Below the pieces are notes generated by a model. The model saw only the letters and a list, made by a program, of their open reading frames with translations. It was not told the origin of the DNA and searched no databases. A program made the position numbers and the translations under genes. This document shows, piece by piece, positions 57,901-64,000 of a stretch of DNA of 64,000 bases. The stretch is taken from the NCBI RefSeq assembly GCF_013177675.1, contig NZ_CP042652.1:124001-188000 (forward strand), read 5' to 3'. Source of the stretch: Arcobacter acticola (GTDB lineage Bacteria > Campylobacterota > Campylobacteria > Campylobacterales > Arcobacteraceae). Position 1 is the stretch's first letter; each line of letters opens with the position of its first letter.

Positions 57901-58470
57901 GATAATAAACTTTATATCTTTGATAAAAAATATCTGTTTAATACACTTGAAGAAGCAAAAAATGTACCACCATTAGAAGAAGCTATAAAGGTATTAGAAT
58001 TCCCTAGACAAAAAAGAAAACCGTTTAGATGTATAGCTGATTTCTTTGCAAATGATAGACTTGATGTAGTTGCCTTTACACTTGCAAGTGCTGGACTTAA
58101 AATAAGTGATTATGAAAGAAGTATTTATGATAAGGGTGAATTTACAAAATACTATCAAGTTCACGGTCTTGGAGTTGAGTTAGCTGAAGCTTTAGCTGAG
58201 GTTTTACACAAACAAATAAGACTTGATTTAGATATAGTTCCAAAAGAGGGACATACTTTAAATGATGTTCAAATGAAACAATATGTAGGTTGTAGATATT
58301 CACCTGGATATGCAGCTTGTCCTGATTTAGCGATGAATAGAGATATTTTTGATTTATTAAAACCAGAAGAGTTTGGAATAGAGTTATCTGAAACATTTCA
58401 AATGCATCCTGAACAAACAACTTGCGCTATTGTGGTTACTCACAAAGAAGCAAACTACTATAATATTTAA
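54994..58470 (+). CDS. metH: Cobalamin-dependent methionine synthase
   Basis: It transfers methyl from methyltetrahydrofolate through cobalamin to homocysteine. 1158 residues with all four modules: the homocysteine domain (1-310, zinc Cys in FLGGCCGTTPEH near 289), pterin-binding domain (about 330-590, LLIGERSNATGSKAFREL), cobalamin cap and binding domain (about 620-850, B12-His motif DVHDVGKN near 725), and the C-terminal reactivation domain (about 870-1158, CRYSPGYAACPDL). The 91-nt upstream gap has no room for, and no sign of, a cobalamin riboswitch. Confidence 0.97.
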   Translation: MLETIKDLIKNRVLVIDGAMGTQLQLADIKKEEWIYEGADLEGCNELLNLTAPHILETIHDAYAAAGADLISTNTFGSMPWVLDEYDIGHTSYELSKLGAELVKKSCVKYSTPDKPRYVLGSIGPGTKLPSLNHIKYDEMYEGYKVMASGLADGGCDIFLLETCQDPLQIKAALHALNDTAPQIPIMVSVTIELSGTMLIGTDALTIAAIMAPFNILSLGFNCGTGPKQVHKHVKTLSEVCRFPISVHANAGLPQNRGGKTYYPMQPTEFVELQKEFLNINGVSFLGGCCGTTPEHIEALAKAIEGVTPLKPCGFLKASLASLFGTVPLKQEPAPLLIGERSNATGSKAFRELLKANDYEGTLSVGQQQVRAGAHVIDVSVGFAGRDERFDMDAVTALYSQKVALPLMPDSTQIYALEAALKQIGGRAIINSVNLEDGEEKFDAVCKLAKKFGAALVCLVIDEVGMAKTKEDKIRIAERIFDLCVNRHGFDPHDLVFDMLTFTIGSGDDEYRTAGVETMEAIREFQILHPEVGTTLGLSNISFGLDTKARIYLNSIYLDHCVRAGLTSAIVNVKHIIPLNKISEEDRKACDNLIFNNHENGDPLFAFIEHFSNVEAQEEQTDEEYQNMPPLEKVQKLLLDGDKDRLLPLVDELRHTVNPEIIVNEWLIDGMKIIGELFGSGQMQLPFVLQSAETMKATVDALNPYLPKEEKDSETTLILGTVKGDVHDVGKNLVDIILSNNGFKVVNIGIKAGLDTFIDKLQEHKAHAIGMSGLLVKSTAVMKENLEELQRLGIKVPVLLGGAALTKNFIDEYCRPYYDGPIFYCRDAFDGVVSMQRIEKGDENNTALAADLIKVIDTSDRVEEEAVEIPPYEEIPLPAANTFTFPPLWDRVAKSGAKLDKELIFKWINHRVLFRQRWGYKRGKQDSAKFLQYEKDVVEPTYEALKAELIDKDIFDPIAIYAYYPCISHDNKLYIFDKKYLFNTLEEAKNVPPLEEAIKVLEFPRQKRKPFRCIADFFANDRLDVVAFTLASAGLKISDYERSIYDKGEFTKYYQVHGLGVELAEALAEVLHKQIRLDLDIVPKEGHTLNDVQMKQYVGCRYSPGYAACPDLAMNRDIFDLLKPEEFGIELSETFQMHPEQTTCAIVVTHKEANYYNI

Positions 58471-58471
58471 A

Positions 58472-58500
58472 AAGAAGAGATTTTCATCTCTTCTTATTTT
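58472..58500 (+). terminator. Terminator of metH
   Basis: A 9-bp stem AAGAAGAGA / TCTCTTCTT (58472-58480, 58487-58495) followed by ATTTT, starting 1 nt after the metH stop. Confidence 0.8.
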
Positions 58501-58517
58501 CTCATAGGATTAAAAAC

Positions 58518-59381
58518 TTGTCAAATAATGCTAAAGGTTTAGCTCTTACCTCATTGGGTGTTTTAATAATGAGTTTAGAATCTCTATTTATTAAATTTAC
58601 TTCAATTTCATCATTTCTTTTCTCTTTTTATATGGGGATTTTTATGTTTATTTCAATGGCTTCAACACTTTTATTTAAAGAGAAGAATTTTGTTAAAAAT
58701 GCAATAAAAAGCTCTTATGTTGTTTTGATAGTTTGTGCTATTTTAATGGCAGTTTCAAATATACTTTTTATAAGTGCCGTAAAAACAACAACAGTAGCAA
58801 ATGTGGTGATTATCTTTAGTACAGCAGCACTTTTTTCAGCACTTTTTGCCTATTTATTTTACAAAGAGAAAATCACAAAAAATATCATTATTGCTTCATT
58901 TTTTATGTTTGTAGGTTTATATATAATTTTTAATGACCAATTAGATATTGGAAGTAGTGAAGGAAATATATACGCACTTTTATGTACGGCTTTATTTTCA
59001 ATATTTTTTGTTTTATTATCTAGATATAAAGAAATGGATAGAGTAGTACTAACTGCTTTAAGTGGAGTAGCATTAAGTGTGATTGCTTTCTTCTTTTGTG
59101 ATGATTTGGCTATTGATTTTAAAACTTTACTTATAATAATGGCAATGGGATTGATTATAAGCCCATTTTCAAGAGTTTTAATAGGAAATGGAGCAATTTA
59201 TATAAGTGCTAGTGAAGTTAGTCTATTAATGATAATTGAAACAATAATGGCACCTATTTGGGTTTGGCTTTTTTTAAATGAGATACCTAGTTCTTATACA
59301 TTTATTGGTGGAAGTATAATAATATTAACTTTAATAGTTAATTCATTATATACTTTGAAAAAAGATATATCTTATAAATAA
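58518..59381 (+). CDS. EamA-family (DMT superfamily) transporter
   Basis: 287 residues with ten predicted TM helices in two EamA repeats (LTSLGVLIMSLESLFIKF at the start and the second repeat from YALLCTALFSIFFVLLS near 153). PIWVWLFLNEIPSSYTFIGG near the end is the usual final signature. Such proteins export amino acids, metabolites or unknown small molecules. The start is TTG at 58518 (MSNNAKGLALTSLG). Confidence 0.85.
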   Translation: MSNNAKGLALTSLGVLIMSLESLFIKFTSISSFLFSFYMGIFMFISMASTLLFKEKNFVKNAIKSSYVVLIVCAILMAVSNILFISAVKTTTVANVVIIFSTAALFSALFAYLFYKEKITKNIIIASFFMFVGLYIIFNDQLDIGSSEGNIYALLCTALFSIFFVLLSRYKEMDRVVLTALSGVALSVIAFFFCDDLAIDFKTLLIIMAMGLIISPFSRVLIGNGAIYISASEVSLLMIIETIMAPIWVWLFLNEIPSSYTFIGGSIIILTLIVNSLYTLKKDISYK

Positions 59382-59398
59382 AAAAATAGGGAGCTTAT

Positions 59399-59512
59399 AT
59401 GTTAGTAGATATTGTAATCATCTCAAAAAATATTTATGATGAAATCATAGAAAAAGAGTTAGAGCAATTAGAAACTAAACTAAAAGTATATATCCAAAAA
59501 AATTTACAATAA
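59399..59512 (+). CDS. 37-residue acidic/helical peptide
   Basis: ATG at 59399 with a GGGAG ribosome site at about 59389-59393, stop at 59510-59512. The product reads MLVDIVIISKNIYDEIIEKE, then a Leu/Lys/Glu helix ending YIQKNLQ. Its 3' end forms the left arm of an 11-bp hairpin (59502-59528). No family is recognised; existence rests on start context only. Confidence 0.45.
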   Translation: MLVDIVIISKNIYDEIIEKELEQLETKLKVYIQKNLQ

Positions 59513-59528
59513 CAGATTTATTGTAAAT
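59502..59528. terminator. Hairpin after the 37-residue peptide gene
   Basis: A perfect 11-bp stem ATTTACAATAA / TTATTGTAAAT with the 5-nt loop CAGAT, no T-run. It may end the EamA transcript or protect its 3' end. Confidence 0.4.
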
Positions 59529-59593
59529 CGCGACATAACCTTGCAATGCACAAAGTTATAATTTTCTAAATATAAAAATAAAAGGAAAATAAC

Positions 59594-60493
59594 ATGGCAT
59601 TGGTAAAATGTGAAGAGTGTGGGAAAGAGATTTCATCAAATGTGAAAGTGTGTCCACATTGTGGATATAAAAGAAAAAGAGGTATTTGGTTTTATATTAT
59701 GATTTTTTTAATAGCTATTATTATATTAGCTGTTTTAGGAAGTAATAATGATGATTCTAAACTTGGAACAAATTCAAGTGAAAAATCAAGTTCATCAACC
59801 GTAAAAAAAGAACTATATCTAACTGAAATAGAAGCAAATATATTTCATACTTTGATACAAAATCAAACAGAAGCTTTAATAAATAGTGGAGAACCAATAT
59901 TTTCAAATGATGAGAATATTGTAATACCTAGTGTTGTTTCTGCAAATACAATTCAATTAGAATATGAAAAAAATGAAATTAATGCTGATAATTTGTTTAA
60001 AAATAAGTTGTTATTGGTTAGTGGAAAAGTTATAAATATTGGTAAAAATTCATCAAATGAACCTTATTTATCTCTATCAGGTGGAAGCAATCCATATATG
60101 ACTCCAAGTGCTAAAATGAAAAAAGAGTATATCGATTGGGCATCAAATTTATCAAAAGGAACAGAAGTTCAAATGATTTGTAAAATTAATCATTTCATTA
60201 TGGGTTCTGTTAAACTACATAATTGTATACCTTTTGATAGTTGGTTTTCAGAACAAGATTGGGGTAAAATAACATTAGATGCTTATAAAAATAATACAAG
60301 TAAAAGAGCAGATGAAATGATAGAATTTGTGAAAACCGTTGCATCAAAAATAGATGTTAATAATACAGGTTGTAAAGATGCCACTTTTGATAATGGTGAA
60401 TGTATAGATGAAATTGGTACTATTAGAGATTTAATTGAAGAAGAAAAACGAAAAACATCTGTAAATACCCAATCAACTGATATAAAAAAATAG
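59594..60493 (+). CDS. Zinc-ribbon membrane protein with OB-fold (tRNA_anti-like) domain
   Basis: 299 residues. The N-terminal zinc ribbon CEECGKEISSNVKVCPHCG (residues 6-24) precedes one TM helix (GIWFYIMIFLIAIIILAVLG). A linker rich in Ser leads to an OB-fold-like segment KNKLLLVSGKVINIGKNS near 137, as in tRNA_anti-like (PF12869) proteins. Cysteines late in the domain (CKINHF, HNCIPF, TGCKDA, GECIDE) may pair. Function is unknown. It begins the accessory region and lies 10 nt before the split WYL gene. Confidence 0.7.
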   Translation: MALVKCEECGKEISSNVKVCPHCGYKRKRGIWFYIMIFLIAIIILAVLGSNNDDSKLGTNSSEKSSSSTVKKELYLTEIEANIFHTLIQNQTEALINSGEPIFSNDENIVIPSVVSANTIQLEYEKNEINADNLFKNKLLLVSGKVINIGKNSSNEPYLSLSGGSNPYMTPSAKMKKEYIDWASNLSKGTEVQMICKINHFIMGSVKLHNCIPFDSWFSEQDWGKITLDAYKNNTSKRADEMIEFVKTVASKIDVNNTGCKDATFDNGECIDEIGTIRDLIEEEKRKTSVNTQSTDIKK

Positions 60494-60503
60494 AAGGATA
60501 GAT

Positions 60504-60968
60504 ATGAAAAGTCACGATAAAATTGCAACTAGGTTAGCTCTAATATTAAATAAATTCAACTCAGGTGAAAAGTTTAGTATAAATAATCTAGTTGAAGAGT
60601 TTAATGTCACAAAAAGAACTATTCAAAGGGATTTATCGGAAAGACTTTCATATTTACCAATTAAAAAAGAGAATAATCTTTATTATCTTGAAGAGTATTA
60701 TCTTGGGAAATTGAACTTTGATGATATAAAAAACTTTGCAGTTTTGAGTGGTATAAAAGAGTTGTATCCATCTTTACAAGAGGATTTCTTAAAAAATATC
60801 CTTGACGATACAATCTCTAAAGCCTATATTATAAAAGGGCATAACTATGAAGATGTAAGTGATAAAACAAATGAGTTTAAATTAGTTGAAGAATCAATTT
60901 TGTCAAAAACTTTTATTAACTTCACTTACAATGATAAAGCAAGAATAGTAAAACCATATAAGTTACTA
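60504..60968 (+). pseudogene. WYL-domain transcription regulator, 5' part, split by an insertion sequence
   Basis: The first 155 codons of a WYL regulator: an N-terminal winged-helix domain (RLALILNKFNSGEKFSINNL then KRTIQRDLSERLSYLP) and the start of the WYL domain (FINFTYNDKARIVKPYKLL). The frame runs into the insertion sequence at 60969 and stops at 61010 inside it. With the element and one target copy removed, the frame joins exactly to 62351, giving a 291-residue protein. Such regulators often bind nucleotides or nucleic acids and control defence or DNA-damage genes. Confidence 0.92.
60964..60968 (+). repeat. Target-site duplication, left copy (TACTA)
   Basis: TACTA immediately before the left inverted repeat matches TACTA at 62346-62350 immediately after the right one. 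Confidence 0.9.
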
Positions 60969-61008
60969 ACTCAACTTTCGCACATAGAAAATCGTAAATT
61001 TCCTATAT

Positions 61009-61094
61009 AAAAAAGCTTCCTAAAATCCCATAAATAGGCACTTTTAGCTATAATGGTATCGACCAAAACACCATTATAGAAGGCTTTTTATGGG
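61009..61094 (+). promoter_or_regulatory. Structured leader over the transposase ribosome site
   Basis: CCCATAAA (61027-61034) complements TTTATGGG (61087-61094), which contains the transposase ATG. AAAAAGC-TTC (from 61010) can pair with GAA-G-GCTTTTT (61079-61089), which contains the ribosome site. An inner 9-bp hairpin TATAATGGT / ACCATTATA (61049-61057, 61070-61078) closes the loop. Its left arm also contains a TATAAT that could be the element's own -10. Confidence 0.6.
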
Positions 61095-62343
61095 ACTTGA
61101 CAATTTTATCGAAACAGCTATGAATAAAGTATTAAAAAATCCAATTATTGAAGTTTTAAGAGATATAAATTTTGCTTCTATTTTGAAGCAAAGTAATTTT
61201 AAAAAGCGTGATATTGGTGTAAAACCATATATGATAATTTTACAATTTTTATATATGTTCATTATCAATAAAAAAATATCAACTTTTATGAAATACAGTA
61301 ACGATAGTTATAAAAAAGATGTTTATTATAGACTTTTGAAAAATGGTCGTTATAATTGGAGAAAACTATTACTTTTAACATCTGTAAAACTCTTATCTAA
61401 ACTTGTATATTTTCAAAATTCTACAGATACAAAAGTTCTTATTATCGATGATACAGTTGAAATCAAACGAGGTAAGTATATAGAGGGTAGTTGTAAAAAT
61501 CTTTGGAGCAATAAAGAAAAAAGAGTTGTTAAGAGGTTGAATATTGTGTCAATCAATTACAGTGATTCATATACTGATTTAATGCTAGATTTTTCACTAA
61601 ATTATAATAAAAATCAGATTGTAGATTTTACAGATACAACAATTCATCATTCAAGTAATGCTTACAAACGAAGGATTGAAGGGATTAATGGTAAAAACTT
61701 ACAAGCTATCAATATGATAAATAGAGCTTTGAATGCAGGAATATATGCTGATTATCTTCTTGTAGATAGTTGGTATGCAAAACCAAATTTTATCAATGAA
61801 GTCAAACAAAATGGTCTTGATGTGATTGCAAGAGTTTCAAAATCAAACAAAATTTGGCAATTTATAGGGAATTCAAAAACCCTTGAATCACTTTATAATC
61901 AAGCTAAACATCATAAATGTTCAAAACTAGGTAACTATAATTCTATCAAATATAGCTATGTTTCTGCTATTGTTACTCATAAAACACTTGGAAAAATCAA
62001 AATAGTTTTTATAAAAACAAAAGATAATCTTATACCAATTGGTAAAGAGGAGAATCGAATTTATGAAGCTTTAATAGCTAGAATAACTCTATCATTCCTT
62101 GCTTATAATCTAACAAGCTACATTAACCGAATCAATAATGAACCACAAACTCTTGGTAATCTTTTTAGAGATTTGGAGTGCCAACTTGAAACTTTAGCTA
62201 TATCAATGGAAATATTCCTAAAAATATTAGAACAATTGATACAATCAGCTCAAATTGTCAAGAGAAATAAAGATTTAGAACAGATTATCCATATGCTAAG
62301 GGTTTACACCAAAAAACAGTTAGGTTTTATGTGCGAAAGTTGA
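61090..62343 (+). CDS. DDE transposase (IS4-like)
   Basis: 417 residues. The first catalytic Asp lies in KVLIIDDTVEIKRGK (D120/D121), the second in DYLLVDSWYAKPNF (D226), and the catalytic Glu probably in the C-terminal helix RIYEALIARITLSFLAYNL near 330. It is full length with no frameshift, so it is probably active. The stop codon overlaps the right inverted repeat. Assignment to the IS4 superfamily is by the DDTxxxKxGK pattern. Confidence 0.88.
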   Translation: MGLDNFIETAMNKVLKNPIIEVLRDINFASILKQSNFKKRDIGVKPYMIILQFLYMFIINKKISTFMKYSNDSYKKDVYYRLLKNGRYNWRKLLLLTSVKLLSKLVYFQNSTDTKVLIIDDTVEIKRGKYIEGSCKNLWSNKEKRVVKRLNIVSINYSDSYTDLMLDFSLNYNKNQIVDFTDTTIHHSSNAYKRRIEGINGKNLQAINMINRALNAGIYADYLLVDSWYAKPNFINEVKQNGLDVIARVSKSNKIWQFIGNSKTLESLYNQAKHHKCSKLGNYNSIKYSYVSAIVTHKTLGKIKIVFIKTKDNLIPIGKEENRIYEALIARITLSFLAYNLTSYINRINNEPQTLGNLFRDLECQLETLAISMEIFLKILEQLIQSAQIVKRNKDLEQIIHMLRVYTKKQLGFMCES

Positions 62344-62345
62344 GT

Positions 62346-62350
62346 TACTA
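62346..62350 (+). repeat. Target-site duplication, right copy (TACTA)
   Basis: Direct repeat of 60964-60968, directly after the right inverted repeat. Confidence 0.9.
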
Positions 62351-62761
62351 AATACTAAAGGTATTTGGTATCTTATAGCAACTCAAGAGGATGAAATTAA
62401 AACTTTTAGCTTCAAAAAAATCACTAAGCTAGAAAAAACATCTCAAACTTTTCAAATAGAGCAAAGCATAATTGATAAAATTAATAACGATGATAATGTT
62501 TGGTTTAGTAATAGTGAAATAGAAGTAGTATTAAAAATAAAAAAAGAAGTAGCCAACTATTTTTTAAGAAGAAAAATCATTCCTAATCAAATAGTTTTAA
62601 AAGAACTGGATGATAAAGGATTACTAGTTTCTTGTAAAGTATCATTTGATGAAGAGATACTAAAAATAGTTAGATACTGGATACCAAATGTAGAGATTAT
62701 CTCACCTGATTATCTAAAAGAAAAACTTGAAAATGGTTTGAAAGAGTATTTGAAAATTTAG
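62351..62761 (+). pseudogene. WYL-domain transcription regulator, 3' part
   Basis: 136 codons plus stop, continuing the frame of 60504-60968: NTKGIWYLIATQEDEIKTFS carries the W-Y-L signature, then FKKITKLEKTS, and a C-terminal WCX-like domain ending EIISPDYLKEKLENGLKEYL. No start codon or ribosome site lies at its head. No other damage is seen, so precise excision of the element would restore the gene. Confidence 0.92.
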
Positions 62762-62770
62762 AAAATTATT

Positions 62771-62799
62771 TTGACAAAAGAAAATGATTGTAATATAAT
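62771..62799 (+). promoter_or_regulatory. Consensus sigma-70 promoter of the MNT-HEPN pair
   Basis: TTGACA (62771-62776), 17-nt spacer, TATAAT (62794-62799): a full match to both consensus hexamers with ideal spacing, 25 nt before the MNT start. The AAGGAG ribosome site is at about 62812-62818. Confidence 0.85.
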
Positions 62800-62824
62800 C
62801 GAACAAATAAAAAAGGAGTAATTT

Positions 62825-63130
62825 ATGCCACTAAGTGAAGATAAAAAATCTAATTTTATAGAAATAATAAAATCTCAATTATCGCAATTCTCTGAAATCT
62901 CAAAAATAGTTTTATTTGGCTCTTTTGTGAAATCATCAGAACCAAATGATATAGATATAGCCATAGTACAAAATTCAAATGATAATTATTTAAAATTATC
63001 TTTGAAATATAGAAAAGTTTTAAGAGATTTATCAAAACAAATTCCATTGGATATTGTTCCTATAAAGCAAGGAGCAAATGGTATTTTTTTAAACGAAATA
63101 GATAAAGGTTTGGTTATTTATGAAAGATGA
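62825..63130 (+). CDS. MNT-type nucleotidyltransferase (antitoxin of an MNT-HEPN module)
   Basis: 101 residues. The nucleotidyltransferase motif is VLFGSFVKSSEPNDIDIAIV (residues 29-48; G32, S33, D42, D44), with a third Asp in IPLDIVPI near 86. Stand-alone minimal nucleotidyltransferases of this type neutralise a HEPN RNase, in some cases by adding AMP to it. It overlaps the HEPN gene by 11 nt and sits behind a consensus promoter. Confidence 0.88.
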   Translation: MPLSEDKKSNFIEIIKSQLSQFSEISKIVLFGSFVKSSEPNDIDIAIVQNSNDNYLKLSLKYRKVLRDLSKQIPLDIVPIKQGANGIFLNEIDKGLVIYER

Positions 63131-63503
63131 AACAAAACTTTGGCTTGATTATGCAAAAGAAAATCTTCTTTCTGCTCAAATACTTTTGGAAAGTTCCCTT
63201 TATAATACCGTTTTACAAAACACTCAACAATCTATAGAAAAAGATTTGAAAGCTCTTTTTATAGAAAAAGGTATAAAACTACAAAAAACACACAGTATTT
63301 CATCTTTAGTGGAAACCTTAAAACAAAATAATATTATTATTGATATTAGTGAAGATGATATGGATTTAATTGATTCAATTTATTTATCATCGAAATACCC
63401 TTTTGGTTCTGTACTTCCTGATTTTGAACCTGATAATAGTATCTGCGAAACCTGTATAAATATAGCAATAAACATAAAAGAAGATGTGAAAACTTACCTT
63501 TAA
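63120..63503 (+). CDS. HEPN-domain protein (putative toxin of the MNT-HEPN module)
   Basis: 127 residues, all HEPN fold: LWLDYAKENLLSAQILLESSLY at the start, then NTQQSIEKDLKALFIEKGI and KLQKTHSISSLVETL. The family's RNase motif (R-x4-6-H) is not clearly present; the His in KTHSI is the only candidate region. It overlaps the nucleotidyltransferase gene, the usual arrangement. Toxin activity is inferred from the family. Confidence 0.85.
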   Translation: MKDETKLWLDYAKENLLSAQILLESSLYNTVLQNTQQSIEKDLKALFIEKGIKLQKTHSISSLVETLKQNNIIIDISEDDMDLIDSIYLSSKYPFGSVLPDFEPDNSICETCINIAINIKEDVKTYL

Positions 63504-63576
63504 ATCTAAAAATGACACAACCTTACTCTTCTCATTGGTAAAATTATAATAGTAGAAGAGAATAAAGGAAAATAAA

Positions 63577-63753
63577 TTGAAAATCTCAAAATTGAGTACA
63601 TTACTTAAAGTCTGGCTTAAAAATAATAGTTTTTCAATGGCTGATATATGTACTAATTCCAAATTTGAAAAATTTAAAGAAAATAATATAGAAGAACAGG
63701 TATTTAAATTAGATTTATTTACAAGGAGTGATAGTGAAACTATACCTAGATGA
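63577..63753 (+). CDS. 58-residue protein of unknown function
   Basis: TTG start at 63577 with AAAGGAA upstream, stop at 63751-63753. The product begins MKISKLSTLLKVWLKNNSFS and has charged helices (KFEKFKENNIEEQVFKLDL). It overlaps the receiver-domain gene by 20 nt, so the two are translationally linked. No family is recognised; it may be a small partner of the receiver protein. Confidence 0.5.
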   Translation: MKISKLSTLLKVWLKNNSFSMADICTNSKFEKFKENNIEEQVFKLDLFTRSDSETIPR

Positions 63754-64000
63754 TATACGAATTCCTAAAGATGATGATTTTATCATTGTTAGAAGTTTCC
63801 AAGAAGCTGTAAAATTTGTACAACAAAATGGAATACCAAATTATATATCTTTCGACCATGATTTAGGTTGTGATGATTTAAATAATATCTATCCTAGTGG
63901 ATATGACTTTGCAAAATGGCTAATTGAAATGAATTTAGATAATTTGTATAAATTTCCAAAAGATTTTAAATTTAATGTTCATTCAGCAAATCCAATTGGA
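63734..64000 (+). CDS. Cyclic-phosphate-processing receiver-domain protein (cPRRcv; 5' part, runs off the window)
   Basis: GTG start at 63734 with AAGGAG 6 nt before it. The 89 residues seen begin KLYLDDIRIPKDDDFIIVRS and contain YISFDHDLGCDDLNN, YPSGYDFAKWLIE and FKFNVHSANPIG. These match the family named cyclic-phosphate processing receiver domain, found in RNA-repair and defence contexts. The LDDIR and FDHDLG acidic residues and the late His are the likely active or metal site. The C-terminus is outside the window. Confidence 0.8.
   Translation, partial: MKLYLDDIRIPKDDDFIIVRSFQEAVKFVQQNGIPNYISFDHDLGCDDLNNIYPSGYDFAKWLIEMNLDNLYKFPKDFKFNVHSANPIG

Larger units (their letters stand above)
60969..62345 (+). 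mobile_element. Complete insertion sequence, 1377 bp, IS4-like DDE type
   Basis: Perfect 18-bp terminal inverted repeats ACTCAACTTTCGCACATA (60969-60986) and its complement (62328-62345), flanked by a 5-bp direct repeat. It holds a single transposase gene whose stop codon lies inside the right repeat. The left 120 bp form a structured leader before the transposase. Family placement (IS4-like) is from the transposase motifs; the exact family is not certain. The intact ends and frame suggest recent insertion. Confidence 0.93.

Noticed and set aside
61074-61268. Minus-strand frame across the transposase start
   Set aside because: A shadow of the transposase; no start context and no known antisense product in this position.

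Overview
The window is strongly A+T-rich and gene-dense. Its gene content and local gene orders point to a member of the Campylobacterota, most likely an Arcobacter-like organism (Arcobacteraceae). The signs are RNase J with a long basic N-terminal extension, purM / SpeE-like / coaE / dapF in one neighbourhood, rlmB-rsmI-rpmE-miaA close together, a UbiA-type prenyltransferase of the kind used in futalosine-route menaquinone synthesis, hisZ, fused ispDF, and scattered single his genes. The species assignment is inference; no 16S rRNA is present.

Layout. 1-9.1 kb: housekeeping genes (rluB fragment, kdsD, rnj, rsmA on the minus strand; hisF, a SIMPL protein, a nucleoside-phosphorylase-like protein, rlmN, a 33-residue membrane peptide, gltX and an RRM protein on the plus strand). 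9.3-19.5 kb: a metal-handling island, all on the plus strand. It holds an OmpR-type two-component system, a FixH/YtkA-like periplasmic protein, a TolC / adaptor / CusA-type heavy-metal efflux pump, a YceI protein, and a three-gene bufferin-type RiPP cassette: a secreted precursor with four SCGAGKCG motifs, a DUF692/MNIO enzyme and a DUF2063 partner. 19.5-30 kb: a MATE exporter, hom, an aminotransferase, rlmB, rsmI, rpmE, miaA and a lipoprotein on the minus strand. A plus-strand FIST-domain chemoreceptor between rlmB and rsmI carries a nonsense codon at codon 20. UbiA and GGDEF genes follow. 31.0 kb: tRNA-Arg(UCG) with a terminator.

31-59 kb: mostly metabolism (divergent GAPDH, purM, SpeE-like, coaE, dapF, glucosaminidase, purT, a class V aminotransferase, hisZ, purA, carA, pgpA, ispDF, mrp, hisIE, SPFH protein, ilvE, ribA, metH). 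It also holds a second YceI under a Fur-box-like site, a 43%-lysine basic protein, a regulator whose receiver domain has lost its phospho-acceptor Asp, and several orphan fragments.

59-64 kb: an accessory region. A zinc-ribbon/OB-fold membrane protein precedes a WYL-family regulator split by a complete insertion sequence (18-bp inverted repeats, 5-bp target duplication TACTA). An MNT-HEPN toxin-antitoxin pair behind a consensus sigma-70 promoter follows. Last is a 58-residue protein overlapping a cyclic-phosphate-processing receiver-domain gene that runs off the window.

How the parts work together: the 9.3-19.5 kb block reads as sense (two-component system), export (Cus-type pump) and sequester (modified Cys-rich peptide) for copper or silver. 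This is the most interesting system here. The family is recently described in other bacteria; the AGKCG-type tandem-repeat precursor beside a Cus pump and a YceI gene is the part that looks unusual.
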